A stretch of 42,556 nucleotides of DNA from an uncultured Acinetobacter sp. (lineage in GTDB: Bacteria; Pseudomonadota; Gammaproteobacteria; Pseudomonadales; Moraxellaceae), in contig NZ_CANQTS010000020.1 in the NCBI RefSeq assembly GCF_947626835.1, positions 1 to 42,556 of the forward strand, in the 5' to 3' direction. This document shows, one piece after another, positions 25,336-33,387 of the stretch. Below the pieces are notes generated by a model. It had not been told where the DNA came from and searched no databases. It saw only the letters and a list, made by a program, of their open reading frames with translations. The translations under genes and the position numbers were made by a program. The stretch's first letter is position 1. The number at the start of each line of letters is the position of its first letter.

Positions 25336-25812
25336 ATGAATTTATTGAAAAGCATGCTGCTGACTGTAGCTTTAGGCTTGTTTGCTGGATCAAGCCAAGC
25401 ACAACCAACACATGCAGCAGTCAAACAACCTGCTCAACAAGAATTGATTGATCTTTATTTTGCCGCGGCTCGTACAGGCAACCATGAAGTCATTCAAGAG
25501 TTTTTAAAGCATGGCTTCCCCGTGGATATTAAAAATCACGATGGTTATACCGCTTTGATGATGGCCAGTTATTACGGACATCAAGATATTGTCAGCACTT
25601 TAATTGAGCAAGGGGCTGATCGTTGTTTACGTGATCATAAAGGCAATACAGCGTTAATGGGCGCAATTTTTAAATTGGAATGGTCAATTGCAAAGCAACT
25701 TAAAAATGTGGATTGCGATGTAAATGCCAAACAAACGGGTCAAAAAACTGTAGCTGAATTTGCCAAAGTCATTGGACAAGATGAAAAGCTCAAACAGCTT
25801 TTAAAAGAGTAA
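25336..25812 (+). CDS. ankB: Exported ankyrin-repeat protein (AnkB-like)
   Basis: The 158-residue protein has a signal peptide (about 1-22, LLTVALGLFAGSSQA) followed by about three ankyrin repeats (about 32-130). Repeat consensus is visible in DGYTALMMASYYGHQDIVSTL and in GNTALMGAIFKLEW. In P. aeruginosa the ankyrin protein AnkB is needed for full KatB activity in the periplasm; the same gene order suggests the same role here. The start is ATG 25336, with AGGA upstream; an earlier TTG at 25303 would place residues ahead of the signal peptide. A terminator follows. Confidence 0.9.
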   Translation: MNLLKSMLLTVALGLFAGSSQAQPTHAAVKQPAQQELIDLYFAAARTGNHEVIQEFLKHGFPVDIKNHDGYTALMMASYYGHQDIVSTLIEQGADRCLRDHKGNTALMGAIFKLEWSIAKQLKNVDCDVNAKQTGQKTVAEFAKVIGQDEKLKQLLKE

Positions 25813-25827
25813 TCTATAGGATTGATT

Positions 25828-25852
25828 AAGGTCGATGGCGATCGACCTTTTT
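25828..25852 (+). terminator. Rho-independent terminator of ankB
   Basis: A 9-bp perfect stem (AAGGTCGAT at 25828-25836 with ATCGACCTT at 25841-25849) has a 4-nt loop GGCG and a short T run. Confidence 0.9.
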
Positions 25853-25946
25853 AAGCTTAAGTTAAAAAACAAACGATAAAATACTTGAGAAAGTTAAATG
25901 TTAATCATATTATAATTTTATGTGAATTTAAGATCTATTTTGAATT

Positions 25947-26141
25947 ATGGAAAATAAAACAGCGCGTCTAACTGTACTCATCGACCCTATAAAAAAGCAA
26001 GCCTTTGAAGAACTCTGTGCAGGTCAAGATCTCAAACCTTCTCAGGTTGTGCGTCAATTGATTCGGGATTATTTAAAGCAGCATGGTGTTGATTACTCAA
26101 CTAAAATGCAACAAGCTAATGCTTCTGAACGTGGTGAATAA
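25947..26141 (+). CDS. Orphan ribbon-helix-helix (CopG/Arc-like) protein, 64 aa
   Basis: The 64-residue protein fits the ribbon-helix-helix DNA-binding fold: a beta strand (ARLTVLID, residues 6-13), then helix A (IKKQAFEELCAGQD) and helix B starting at KPSQVVRQLIRDYL. It could be a repressor or an antitoxin. No toxin gene lies next to it: the neighbours are ankB upstream with a terminator and the convergent roadblock-like gene. TATAAT occurs at 25911-25916, and no clear ribosome binding site is visible, so its expression may be low or use a short leader. Confidence 0.8.
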   Translation: MENKTARLTVLIDPIKKQAFEELCAGQDLKPSQVVRQLIRDYLKQHGVDYSTKMQQANASERGE

Positions 26142-26157
26142 ATGCGTTTTTAAGCAT

Positions 26158-26189
26158 AAAAAAATCTGTCATTGATGACAGATTTTTTT
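26158..26189. terminator. Bidirectional terminator between the RHH gene and the roadblock-like gene
   Basis: A stem built from AAAAAATCTGTCA and TGACAGATTTTTT (26158-26171 and 26176-26189) has the loop TTGA, with A and T runs on both sides. It serves both convergent genes. Confidence 0.92.
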
Positions 26190-26203
26190 ATGTCAGTTCA
26201 CAA

Positions 26204-26560
26204 TTAAGCGAAATCTAAACCTTTTTCAAAGCCACGTAATTCATGACGTGCCATTGCAAGGTTTGATTTTTGACGGTCTAATACAAGGTACAAGAACAAC
26301 TCATCGTTACGGTCAAGCGGACGCATTAAGTGATATTGTTTACCTAAAGTAATTAAAATATCTTCAATTTTGTCATTTAGTTGTAGTGCTTTTGCAGTTT
26401 TTACTTTTGCACGAATTACTTCAGTGTTACCAGCAGCTGCTAATTCTAAGTCTAAACCACTACCTAAAGTTGCTAGTGCAAGGCCACTTGAGCTGTCTAC
26501 AAGTGCAGCTGCTACAAAGCCGTCAATTTCTGCTAATTCATCTAAAGTCAATTTAGCCAT
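26204..26560 (-). CDS. Roadblock/LC7-like domain protein, 118 aa
   Basis: The 118-residue cytosolic protein looks like a single roadblock/longin-type domain. It has a first helix ([13 protein letters not shown]), a strand pair around [14 protein letters not shown], the central helix from [13 protein letters not shown], and two further strands in EDILITLG and [10 protein letters not shown]. Proteins of this fold in bacteria often pair with small GTPases (MglB) or act in motility and polarity, but no partner GTPase is seen here. Family assignment is by pattern and is moderate. It stands alone between a terminator and a 373-bp spacer. Confidence 0.7.
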   Translation of the reverse strand: MAKLTLDELAEIDGFVAAALVDSSSGLALATLGSGLDLELAAAGNTEVIRAKVKTAKALQLNDKIEDILITLGKQYHLMRPLDRNDELFLYLVLDRQKSNLAMARHELRGFEKGLDFA

Positions 26561-26933
26561 GGTGGGTCCCCTGGGTGGTATAAAAATAGAGTAAAGATTT
26601 TACTTTTTTTAGCAAAACAATACATTTTTTGCTAAGAACTATGCTAATTAAAAAGCTTATCTATTGCAATAAAATATAATTAAAAAAATATTTAATCATC
26701 ATTAAATTAACATAATATGTTAATGTTTTGTGATGTGGTTATCAAAAATAATAAGAACAGTCTAAATGCTAAGTGAAGTTAAACTGATTAATTAAAAACT
26801 AACATGACTTTATGCGCCAAATGATGACAGATATACATTAAAAATGTAAAAAATGCCCCAGAATCGTTTTTTTTGATTTGCAACTGTCAATTAAGTTTTT
26901 ATAGTGAAGATAGGAATTCTTCACGAGCAGAAT
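26561..26933. other. 373-bp AT-rich spacer between the roadblock gene and pncB
   Basis: No gene is seen. The segment is AT-rich and must contain the divergent promoters of both flanking genes. The part 26904-26933 is an in-frame extension of pncB from a GTG, and is treated here as leader because the family N-terminus starts at ATG 26934. Confidence 0.55.
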
Positions 26934-28139
26934 ATGCAACCCATCATTCAATCCTTGCTGGATACTGACCTGTATAAATTTACCATGCTACAGGTGGTAT
27001 TACACAAATTTCCTCAAACGCATAGCGTCTATCATTTTCGCTGTCGTAATTTGGAGCAGACTGAATATCCTTTGGTTGATATTTTGCCTGAACTCCAACA
27101 ACAGCTTGACTACTTATGTGAACTTAAATTTAAAGAAGATGAACTGACTTATTTACGTAGTTTGCGTTTTATTAAAAGCGACTTTGTTGATTATTTAGAA
27201 TTGTTCCAACTCAAACGTCGTTTTATTAAAGCGGGTATTGACCATGAAGGTCGTTTGGATATCTGGGTCGAAGGACCAATGGTACAGGCGATGATGTTTG
27301 AAATCTTCGTGCTGGCCATTGTGAATGAGTTATATTTTAACAAGATCCGTTCAGCATCTGTCTTAGAACAAGGTCAGCTGCGTTTAAAAAATAAAATCGC
27401 CTTAATGCAAAGCTATCAAGCGCAGCAAAATCCTGAAGATCCGCCATTTTTGGTGTCTGATTTTGGTACGCGTCGTCGTTATAGCTTTGAATGGCAAAAA
27501 CATGTGGTACAACAATTTCATCAAGCCGTACCTAATATTTTCCGTGGTACCAGCAATGTCTTTTTAGCCAAAGAGTTGAATATCACGCCAATTGGTACTA
27601 TGGCACATGAGTTTTTACAAGCTTTTCAGGCTTTAGATGTGCGGTTACGGGATTTCCAAAAGTCCGCGCTTGAAACATGGGTGCAAGAATACCGTGGTGA
27701 TTTAGGTATTGCTTTAACCGATGTGGTTGGCATGGATGCTTTCTTACGTGATTTTGATTTGTATTTTGCCAAGTTATTTGATGGTTTGCGTCATGACAGT
27801 GGCGACCCTTATGAATGGGGGGACAAAGCCTATGAGCATTATAAAAAGCTCAAAATTGACAGTAAAACCAAAATGCTTACCTTTAGTGATGGTCTAGATG
27901 TGGAAAAAGCATGGCAGTTGTATCAATACTTTAAAGACCGTTTTCAAGTCAGCTTTGGTATTGGCACGAACTTAACCAATGACATGGGGCAAACACCACT
28001 CAATATTGTGTTAAAACTGGTGGAATGTAATGGTCAGTCGGTGGCAAAAATCTCGGATAGTCCGGGCAAAACCATGACCGATAACGACACATTCTTAGCC
28101 TATCTACGTCAAGTATTTGATATTCAAGAAGCTGAATAA
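26934..28139 (+). CDS. pncB: Nicotinate phosphoribosyltransferase
   Basis: PncB turns nicotinate and PRPP into nicotinate mononucleotide, using ATP, in NAD salvage; it uses the product of PncA. The 401-residue protein starts [20 protein letters not shown], the normal family N-terminus. His225 in [11 protein letters not shown] matches the phosphorylated histidine of the Salmonella enzyme. Other blocks are [14 protein letters not shown] and [10 protein letters not shown]. An upstream in-frame GTG at 26904 would add ten residues, unlike the family. A 13-bp inverted repeat lies just after the stop. Confidence 0.95.
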   Translation: MQPIIQSLLDTDLYKFTMLQVVLHKFPQTHSVYHFRCRNLEQTEYPLVDILPELQQQLDYLCELKFKEDELTYLRSLRFIKSDFVDYLELFQLKRRFIKAGIDHEGRLDIWVEGPMVQAMMFEIFVLAIVNELYFNKIRSASVLEQGQLRLKNKIALMQSYQAQQNPEDPPFLVSDFGTRRRYSFEWQKHVVQQFHQAVPNIFRGTSNVFLAKELNITPIGTMAHEFLQAFQALDVRLRDFQKSALETWVQEYRGDLGIALTDVVGMDAFLRDFDLYFAKLFDGLRHDSGDPYEWGDKAYEHYKKLKIDSKTKMLTFSDGLDVEKAWQLYQYFKDRFQVSFGIGTNLTNDMGQTPLNIVLKLVECNGQSVAKISDSPGKTMTDNDTFLAYLRQVFDIQEAE

Positions 28140-28147
28140 ATGACAGA

Positions 28148-28188
28148 TGTGCTGATTTTTTGCTTATCATTGCTTAAAAATCAGCACA
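28148..28188 (+). repeat. 13-bp perfect inverted repeat between pncB and the rhodanese gene
   Basis: TGTGCTGATTTTT (28148-28160) pairs with AAAAATCAGCACA (28176-28188) around a 15-nt loop. The T run is inside the left arm, not after the right arm, so a simple intrinsic terminator is unlikely. It could be a terminator variant for pncB or an operator for the next operon. Confidence 0.85.
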
Positions 28189-28245
28189 AGTATTGCAAAA
28201 CGCTATGCTAATATTTTAAGCGACCTTGATATAACGATTACAACG

Positions 28246-29082
28246 ATGACCCATTTCAATTTTGATTTGCTGATTGAAGCCGAAGATGTTGTGCCATTTT
28301 TAGGGCATGAGCAATTACGTATTGTTGATTTAAGCCGCCGTTCGGTATATGAACAATTACATATTCCCGGTGCTGTGCATCTAGCGCCAAAACTTTTGGT
28401 GCGTCAAGAAGAATATGCCTCAGGTTTATTACCTGAGCTTGAGCAATTACAAAGCCTCATTGAATATTTACAGATTTCTCCTGAGCACCATGTGGTGGCT
28501 TATGATGATGAAGGGGGCGCTTGGGCTGGGCGTTTAATTTGGAATTTACATTGTCTTGGCTTTGAAAACACTAGTTTAATCAATGGTGGGATTCATGCAT
28601 GGCTAGCAGCGCAACTACCCACCTCTTCTGATGCAGTACAGCTACCCCAAATAGCCAATTTAGTGAAGGCTGAGCTGAATTTGCAATACCGTATTGAATA
28701 TGATGAGCTGCTTGATTTAGTTGAACGCCAAAATATACAACTCTGGGATTGTCGTACCGAAGATGAATACACCGGTTTACGTTTAGCTGCGCGCCGTGGT
28801 GGACATATTCCGGGGGCACGACATTTTGAATGGAGTACTGCCCTTAATCGGCAAAATCATCTAAAATTGCAGCCTTTAGAACGTACCCAACAACGCTTAG
28901 AACATTTGGGTTTTAATCTGAATGAGCCTGTGGTGGTGTATTGTCAGTCACACCACCGTTCTGGTTTGGCTTATATTGTCGGACGTTTGTTAGGGTGGAA
29001 TATTCGCGCCTATGATGGTGCATGGAGTGAATGGGGCAATCGCCTCAGCAGTCCAATCATTACTGGAGAGTTGCCGTCTTGA
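28246..29082 (+). CDS. Two-domain rhodanese (thiosulfate sulfurtransferase)
   Basis: This 278-residue protein has two rhodanese domains (about 5-125 and 150-270). The second keeps the catalytic Cys233 in YCQSHHRSG; the first has Asp at the matching place (AYDDEGG) and is structural. Such enzymes move sulfane sulfur from thiosulfate or persulfides to acceptors. It lies directly before psd, with the stop overlapping the psd start, the same order as Pseudomonas rhdA-psd. Two-domain length and motif support rhdA-type identity. Confidence 0.9.
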   Translation: MTHFNFDLLIEAEDVVPFLGHEQLRIVDLSRRSVYEQLHIPGAVHLAPKLLVRQEEYASGLLPELEQLQSLIEYLQISPEHHVVAYDDEGGAWAGRLIWNLHCLGFENTSLINGGIHAWLAAQLPTSSDAVQLPQIANLVKAELNLQYRIEYDELLDLVERQNIQLWDCRTEDEYTGLRLAARRGGHIPGARHFEWSTALNRQNHLKLQPLERTQQRLEHLGFNLNEPVVVYCQSHHRSGLAYIVGRLLGWNIRAYDGAWSEWGNRLSSPIITGELPS

Positions 29083-29930
29083 GCCTCACATCACGTTTAA
29101 AACAACAGATTTTTATTAAAGCGCAAAACGTTGTCCCACAACATCAATTGTCACGTATTGTGGGTAAACTTGCTGCAACAGAACAGCCACTGCTTAAAAA
29201 TGCGGTGATTACTGCATTTAAGGCGCAATATGGCATTGATATGTCAATTGCTGAGCAAGACAACGCATTAAAATATAAATCATTTAATGAATTTTTTACC
29301 CGTGCTTTAAAAGAGGGTGTACGTGCAGTTGACCAAGAGCCAAGTAGTATTGTGTCACCTGCTGACGGTGCTATTTCACAAATTGGTGGCATTGTAGAGG
29401 GTGATGTTTTTCAAGCCAAAGGACAAAGCTTTTCGGTAGAAAAACTGATTGCTGATCCACAGCTGGCTGAACCGTTTAAAAATGGGCAATTTGCGACTGT
29501 ATATTTATCGCCAAAAGATTATCACCGTGTGCATATGCCATTTGCAGGTACGTTAACTGAAACTTTGTACGTACCGGGTGAGTTGTTTTCGGTAAACCAA
29601 ACCACCGCTGAAAATATTCCGGGTTTATTTGCCCGTAATGAGCGTATGGTCTGCTTGTTTGATACTGAGCTAGGTCGTATGGCGGTGGTGTTAGTCGGTG
29701 CGATGATTGTGGCCGGCATTGAAACGGTTGCGACAGGTAAGGTCAAACCAACAGGGCGCTTAGAGCTGAATCAACATGATTTATTCTTAGAAAAAGGCGC
29801 AGAACTTGGACGTTTTTATTTAGGCTCTACTGCAATTGTTTTGTTTGAACACAACAAGATCCAGTGGGATCCAGCATTTGGCGCCAACTCTGCGGTGGAA
29901 ATGGGCAAAGCCTTGGGGCATATGCTTTAA
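29079..29930 (+). CDS. psd: Phosphatidylserine decarboxylase proenzyme
   Basis: Psd decarboxylates phosphatidylserine to phosphatidylethanolamine at the inner membrane. The proenzyme self-cleaves at the LGST motif (Leu248 to Thr251), where Ser250 becomes the pyruvoyl group. Asp96 (PADG) and His149 (DYHRVH) complete the self-cleavage triad. I choose TTG 29079 as start: GGAGAG lies 8 nt upstream, the protein is then 283 residues, the normal size, and TTGA overlaps the rhodanese stop. A longer in-frame ATG start at 29031 would lie inside the rhodanese gene. A terminator follows. Confidence 0.95.
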   Translation: MSLTSRLKQQIFIKAQNVVPQHQLSRIVGKLAATEQPLLKNAVITAFKAQYGIDMSIAEQDNALKYKSFNEFFTRALKEGVRAVDQEPSSIVSPADGAISQIGGIVEGDVFQAKGQSFSVEKLIADPQLAEPFKNGQFATVYLSPKDYHRVHMPFAGTLTETLYVPGELFSVNQTTAENIPGLFARNERMVCLFDTELGRMAVVLVGAMIVAGIETVATGKVKPTGRLELNQHDLFLEKGAELGRFYLGSTAIVLFEHNKIQWDPAFGANSAVEMGKALGHML

Positions 29931-29931
29931 T

Positions 29932-29964
29932 AAAAAAAATCCCTCAAATTGAGGGATTTTTTTT
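29932..29964. terminator. Bidirectional terminator between psd and phoR
   Basis: The stem CCCTCAA (29941-29947) with TTGAGGG (29949-29955) is extended on both sides by an A run and a T run (29932-29940 and 29956-29964). It lies between convergent psd and phoR and touches the phoR stop codon. Confidence 0.92.
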
Positions 29965-31321
29965 ACAGCATTTTATAGAGTCTTTCTTTCGGAAAAATGA
30001 CTTTAAATAATGAACCTTGATTTTCTTTAGATTCAATTTCAAGGTGCGCGTTATGCTGCATCAATACGTGTTTTACAATGGCTAAACCCAAACCTGTACC
30101 ACCGGTTTGACGGCTACGTGCGCTATCAACCCGATAAAAACGTTCGGTTAAACGTGGTAGATGTTTAGGGTCAATGCCGATGCCTGTGTCCTGCACCGTT
30201 AAGATGCCTTGTTCACCATCATCATGCCAACCAATGGTGACCGTGCCGCCTTTTGGCGTGTATTTAATGGCATTGGTAATGAGGTTAGTAAAGGCACTGG
30301 CCAATTCGCTGTCCGAACCAATCAAATCACAATGACTGTCGATGTCTAGATTCAAAGTATGACCGTAATCAACGTTATAGGCTTGTGCATCATCAAACAA
30401 TTGATTCATTAAAGTTGGCATATCAATAATTTGATTTTTCACAATACTTTTATCATTTTCTAGGCGTGATAAGAGCAGTAAATCATTCACCAAAGCATTC
30501 ATGCGTCGTGTTTGCGATTGCATCTGATCGAAAGCACGTTTCCAACGCGGATTAATATCTTCTTGGTCGGTAAAAGTTTCGATATAGCCACTTAAAACCG
30601 TCAGTGGGGTACGTAATTCGTGCGAAATATTATCGACAAAGTCTTTACGCATTTGCTCAAGGTTATGCATACGCGTGACATCGTAAGCCACCAATAAACG
30701 ACTTTCACCACCAAAACGGGTCATTTTGACTTGCACATAATGGTCTTCAAAAACTGAAGATTTCATTTTAATGCCATCAGGTGCATCATCAATATGATGA
30801 AAGTACTCAATAAAAATAGGCTGACGCAAAATGGTTAATAAACTACGGCCACGGTCTAAACTTTGAAAGCCTAATAAGCGCTCGGCTGCAGGATTCCACC
30901 ATTCAATTTGATGGTTTTCGTCAATTAATACCACAGCTTCTTGTAATGCCACCAAAGACGATTGAGCACGATCAATTAAGCCTACCATCTCTGCTTGTAC
31001 AATACGTTCTTGGCGTTGCGCCCGATAAACATTGAACAACAATGCGCCCCAAATCCCATCTAAGTTTGGTGGAATATCGTAAGGACGATTAGAAATCCAA
31101 TCATTAACCAAATATAACGAACGCATTTGCAAAGCAAAAAACAGTGCACATGCAAACAAAATGCATGGGCCTAAATACCCTGTACCAAAACCAATCAGTG
31201 TTGCGATGAGTAGAAAAAATGCCAATAAACGCAAGTCTTGTTTGGCAAATGCCCATAGACTGCTGTAGCGAAACTGTTTATGTTCGCGGGCAATCTCAGG
31301 CACGGGGTAGGGTTCATACAT
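29963..31321 (-). CDS. phoR: Phosphate regulon sensor histidine kinase PhoR
   Basis: PhoR is the inner-membrane kinase that phosphorylates PhoB when phosphate is scarce. The 452-residue protein has two N-terminal membrane helices (about 30-48 and 50-68) with almost no periplasmic loop, as is usual for PhoR. A PAS domain (about 118-225) is followed by the HisKA domain with phospho-acceptor His234 (ISHELRTPL). The ATPase domain (about 335-452) has the N box NLITNAIKYTP and G boxes DTGIGI and TGGTGLGL. It lies 2 bp after phoB on the same strand. Confidence 0.96.
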   Translation of the reverse strand: MYEPYPVPEIAREHKQFRYSSLWAFAKQDLRLLAFFLLIATLIGFGTGYLGPCILFACALFFALQMRSLYLVNDWISNRPYDIPPNLDGIWGALLFNVYRAQRQERIVQAEMVGLIDRAQSSLVALQEAVVLIDENHQIEWWNPAAERLLGFQSLDRGRSLLTILRQPIFIEYFHHIDDAPDGIKMKSSVFEDHYVQVKMTRFGGESRLLVAYDVTRMHNLEQMRKDFVDNISHELRTPLTVLSGYIETFTDQEDINPRWKRAFDQMQSQTRRMNALVNDLLLLSRLENDKSIVKNQIIDMPTLMNQLFDDAQAYNVDYGHTLNLDIDSHCDLIGSDSELASAFTNLITNAIKYTPKGGTVTIGWHDDGEQGILTVQDTGIGIDPKHLPRLTERFYRVDSARSRQTGGTGLGLAIVKHVLMQHNAHLEIESKENQGSLFKVIFPKERLYKML

Positions 31322-31323
31322 AG

Positions 31324-32034
31324 TTAACCTAAAGCAACATCCGCGCGGGTTGAGAAGCGATAACCTGTACCACGTACAGTTTGTACATAACGGTCAGCGC
31401 CAAACGGTTCTAAAATTTTACGTAAGCGACGAATATGCACATCAATGGTGCGGTCTTCAATGTAAACATTACCACCCCAGACTTGATCAAGCAATTGGGC
31501 GCGGGTATAAGCGCGCTCAGGATGGGTCATAAAAAATGCCAATAAACGGTACTCAGTTGGACCCATTTCTAAAATGCTTTGTCCAAAGCTGACACGTTGA
31601 CTGACCGGATCTAAGATTAAGCCATTGGCATCAATTGGCTTTTCACCGCTTAAGGCATTGGCACGGCGTAACACAGCTTTAATGCGTGACACCAATTCAC
31701 GGGTAGAAAATGGTTTGGTCATGTAGTCATCGGCACCGGCATCTAAGCCTTGTACCTTATGATCTTCTTCACCGCGCGCTGTGAGCATGATGACTGGAAT
31801 TTCAGCCAAGTTTTCATCGCGTTTTAAACGACGGCACAAATCTATACCGCTCACACCACCGGGCATCATCCAATCCAATAGGATTAAAGATGGGCGTTGA
31901 TCGACAATCATTTGATGCGCCTGCTTTGCATCTTCCGCTTGCAAGCATTGGAAGCCTGCCATATCTAAAGCAGTATGCAGCATTTCGCGAATCGGCAATT
32001 CATCATCGACAATTAAAATGTAGTCATCTTTCAC
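31324..32034 (-). CDS. phoB: Phosphate regulon response regulator PhoB
   Basis: PhoB is an OmpR-type transcription factor that activates the phosphate-starvation regulon. The 236-residue protein has a receiver domain (1-120) with Asp54 as phosphorylation site (LLDWMMPGG), acidic Asp10-Asp11 and the conserved Lys of TKPFS. The C-terminal winged-helix DNA-binding domain (about 135-232) contains [13 protein letters not shown] and [14 protein letters not shown]. Two perfect CTGTCATA half-sites lie upstream on its own strand (32065-32072 and 32092-32099), consistent with autoregulation. Confidence 0.97.
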   Translation of the reverse strand: MKDDYILIVDDELPIREMLHTALDMAGFQCLQAEDAKQAHQMIVDQRPSLILLDWMMPGGVSGIDLCRRLKRDENLAEIPVIMLTARGEEDHKVQGLDAGADDYMTKPFSTRELVSRIKAVLRRANALSGEKPIDANGLILDPVSQRVSFGQSILEMGPTEYRLLAFFMTHPERAYTRAQLLDQVWGGNVYIEDRTIDVHIRRLRKILEPFGADRYVQTVRGTGYRFSTRADVALG

Positions 32035-32064
32035 AACGCAATATCCTATGTTTTGATCACGGTT

Positions 32065-32099
32065 TATGACAGGCTTATTACAAAGACTAATTATGACAG
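32065..32099 (-). promoter_or_regulatory. Pair of PhoB half-sites (CTGTCATA) upstream of phoB
   Basis: On the minus strand CTGTCATA occurs exactly at 32072-32065 and again at 32099-32092, 27 bp apart, 30-65 bp before the phoB start. The E. coli Pho box is built from direct CTGTCAT repeats spaced 11 bp apart, so these sites have the right core but an atypical distance. They suggest PhoB autoregulation. Confidence 0.5.
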
Positions 32100-32476
32100 T
32101 ATCATTGCAAAAGCTAAGCTGTGCGGAGTTTTAGTAAAAAAATGTGACTGTTTTTAGAATGATTTTTGATACTTAATCTATGAATAAGGCAACTTTAAAC
32201 GGCTTAATATTGCTGATATTACATATGAGAAAACTAACATGGCATGGTAAAGCTTGATTTAAATCTATTGTAAATCAGGGTTTAAGCTAAGCATTGCGTG
32301 AGATAAAAAAATCCAGTGGCTATTCATAGCGCAAGCTAAAAATGCCTTTAAATTAAGTGATTAATACATAAAATCTGTATTTCGGCCAAGTGTCATAATC
32401 ATTGCAAGATGTTGCTATAGAAAATTGCACGGAAAATTTAAGAATTAAGCTGCTGTAACTTTGAATGAATCGTTAG

Positions 32477-32484
32477 TATGACAG
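32477..32484 (-). promoter_or_regulatory. PhoB half-site upstream of the short-chain dehydrogenase gene
   Basis: TATGACAG, the complement of CTGTCATA, lies 55 bp before the dehydrogenase ATG. Directly adjacent TGACA (32485-32489 region) gives a second partial half-site. A further TGTCATA lies at 32391-32397. A link of this gene to phosphate limitation is inference. Confidence 0.35.
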
Positions 32485-32538
32485 TGACAAAAACTGTATT
32501 TCTTATAAGATGTGATTTTTTTCTTGAGCAGATAAGCG

Positions 32539-33375
32539 ATGCGCTATTTTGAAAATAAAGTTGCAGCAATTACTGGTGCCGGCTCAGGTATTGGTCAACA
32601 ATTGGCAATTTTACTGGCCAAAAAAGGCTGTCATTTGGCGTTAAGCGACATCAATGTACAGGGTTTACAAGCCACGCGTGACTTAATTACAGACAAGGTG
32701 ATCATCAGCTTAACGGTGGTAGATGTAGCACAAAAACATCAAGTGGAAGCATGGGCAGAACAAGTGATGCAAACCCATCAGCAGGTGAATTTTATTTTTA
32801 ATAATGCTGGTGTAGCACTGGGTTCCACGGTAGAGGGTGCAAGCTATGAAGAACTTGAGTGGATTATGGATATTAATTTTTGGGGTGTGGTCTATGGCAC
32901 CAAAAGCTTTTTGCCTTTCATTAAGCAAAGTGGTGCAGGGCATGTGGTGAATATTTCAAGTGTTTTTGGTTTAACAGCGCAGCCAACGCAGTCGGGTTAT
33001 AACGCAAGTAAGTTTGCAGTACGAGGTTTTACCGAAGCTTTGCGTCAAGAATTAGATCGTCAAGCATGTGGGGTGAGTGCACTGTGTGTGCATCCAGGTG
33101 GGATTAAAACCAATATTGCCAATGCTGCACGTATGAACCAAAGTTTGGCGAGTTTAGGCATAAATGTGGATGATTCAAAGCGTAGTTTTAATGATTTTTT
33201 ACGTTATCCAGCTGAAAAAGCTGCCGAGCAAATTTTGGAGGCTGTAATTAAAAATAAGCGCCGTGTTTTGATTGGCAATGACGCAAAATTTTTAGATCTA
33301 TTACAACGTCTATTGCCAAGTGCTTATCAAGTGATACTGCAAGGTTTAAGTCAATTACGCGATAAGTTGAAGTAA
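32539..33375 (+). CDS. Short-chain dehydrogenase/reductase (SDR)
   Basis: The 278-residue protein is a classical SDR oxidoreductase. It has the cofactor motif TGAGSGIG (12-19), Asp37 after the second strand (ALSDIN, favouring NAD(H)), NNAG (88-91), and the catalytic Ser140 or Ser141, Tyr154 and Lys158 (SGYNASK). The C-terminal extension (about 200-278) is longer than minimal SDRs and includes a basic, hydrophobic end (DLLQRLLPSAYQVILQGL) that may contact membrane or lipid substrates. The substrate cannot be read. It is convergent with the MATE gene, 12 bp apart, with no visible terminator. Confidence 0.92.
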   Translation: MRYFENKVAAITGAGSGIGQQLAILLAKKGCHLALSDINVQGLQATRDLITDKVIISLTVVDVAQKHQVEAWAEQVMQTHQQVNFIFNNAGVALGSTVEGASYEELEWIMDINFWGVVYGTKSFLPFIKQSGAGHVVNISSVFGLTAQPTQSGYNASKFAVRGFTEALRQELDRQACGVSALCVHPGGIKTNIANAARMNQSLASLGINVDDSKRSFNDFLRYPAEKAAEQILEAVIKNKRRVLIGNDAKFLDLLQRLLPSAYQVILQGLSQLRDKLK

Positions 33376-33387
33376 ACCCACGATATA

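Larger units (their letters stand above)
32035..32538. other. 504-bp spacer between phoB and the short-chain dehydrogenase gene
   Basis: No gene is seen. The spacer holds the phoB promoter on the minus strand and that of the short-chain dehydrogenase gene on the plus strand. It contains four copies of the PhoB half-site core TGTCATA in either orientation (32065-32071, 32092-32098, 32391-32397, 32477-32483). The remainder is AT-rich without clear hairpins. Confidence 0.6.
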
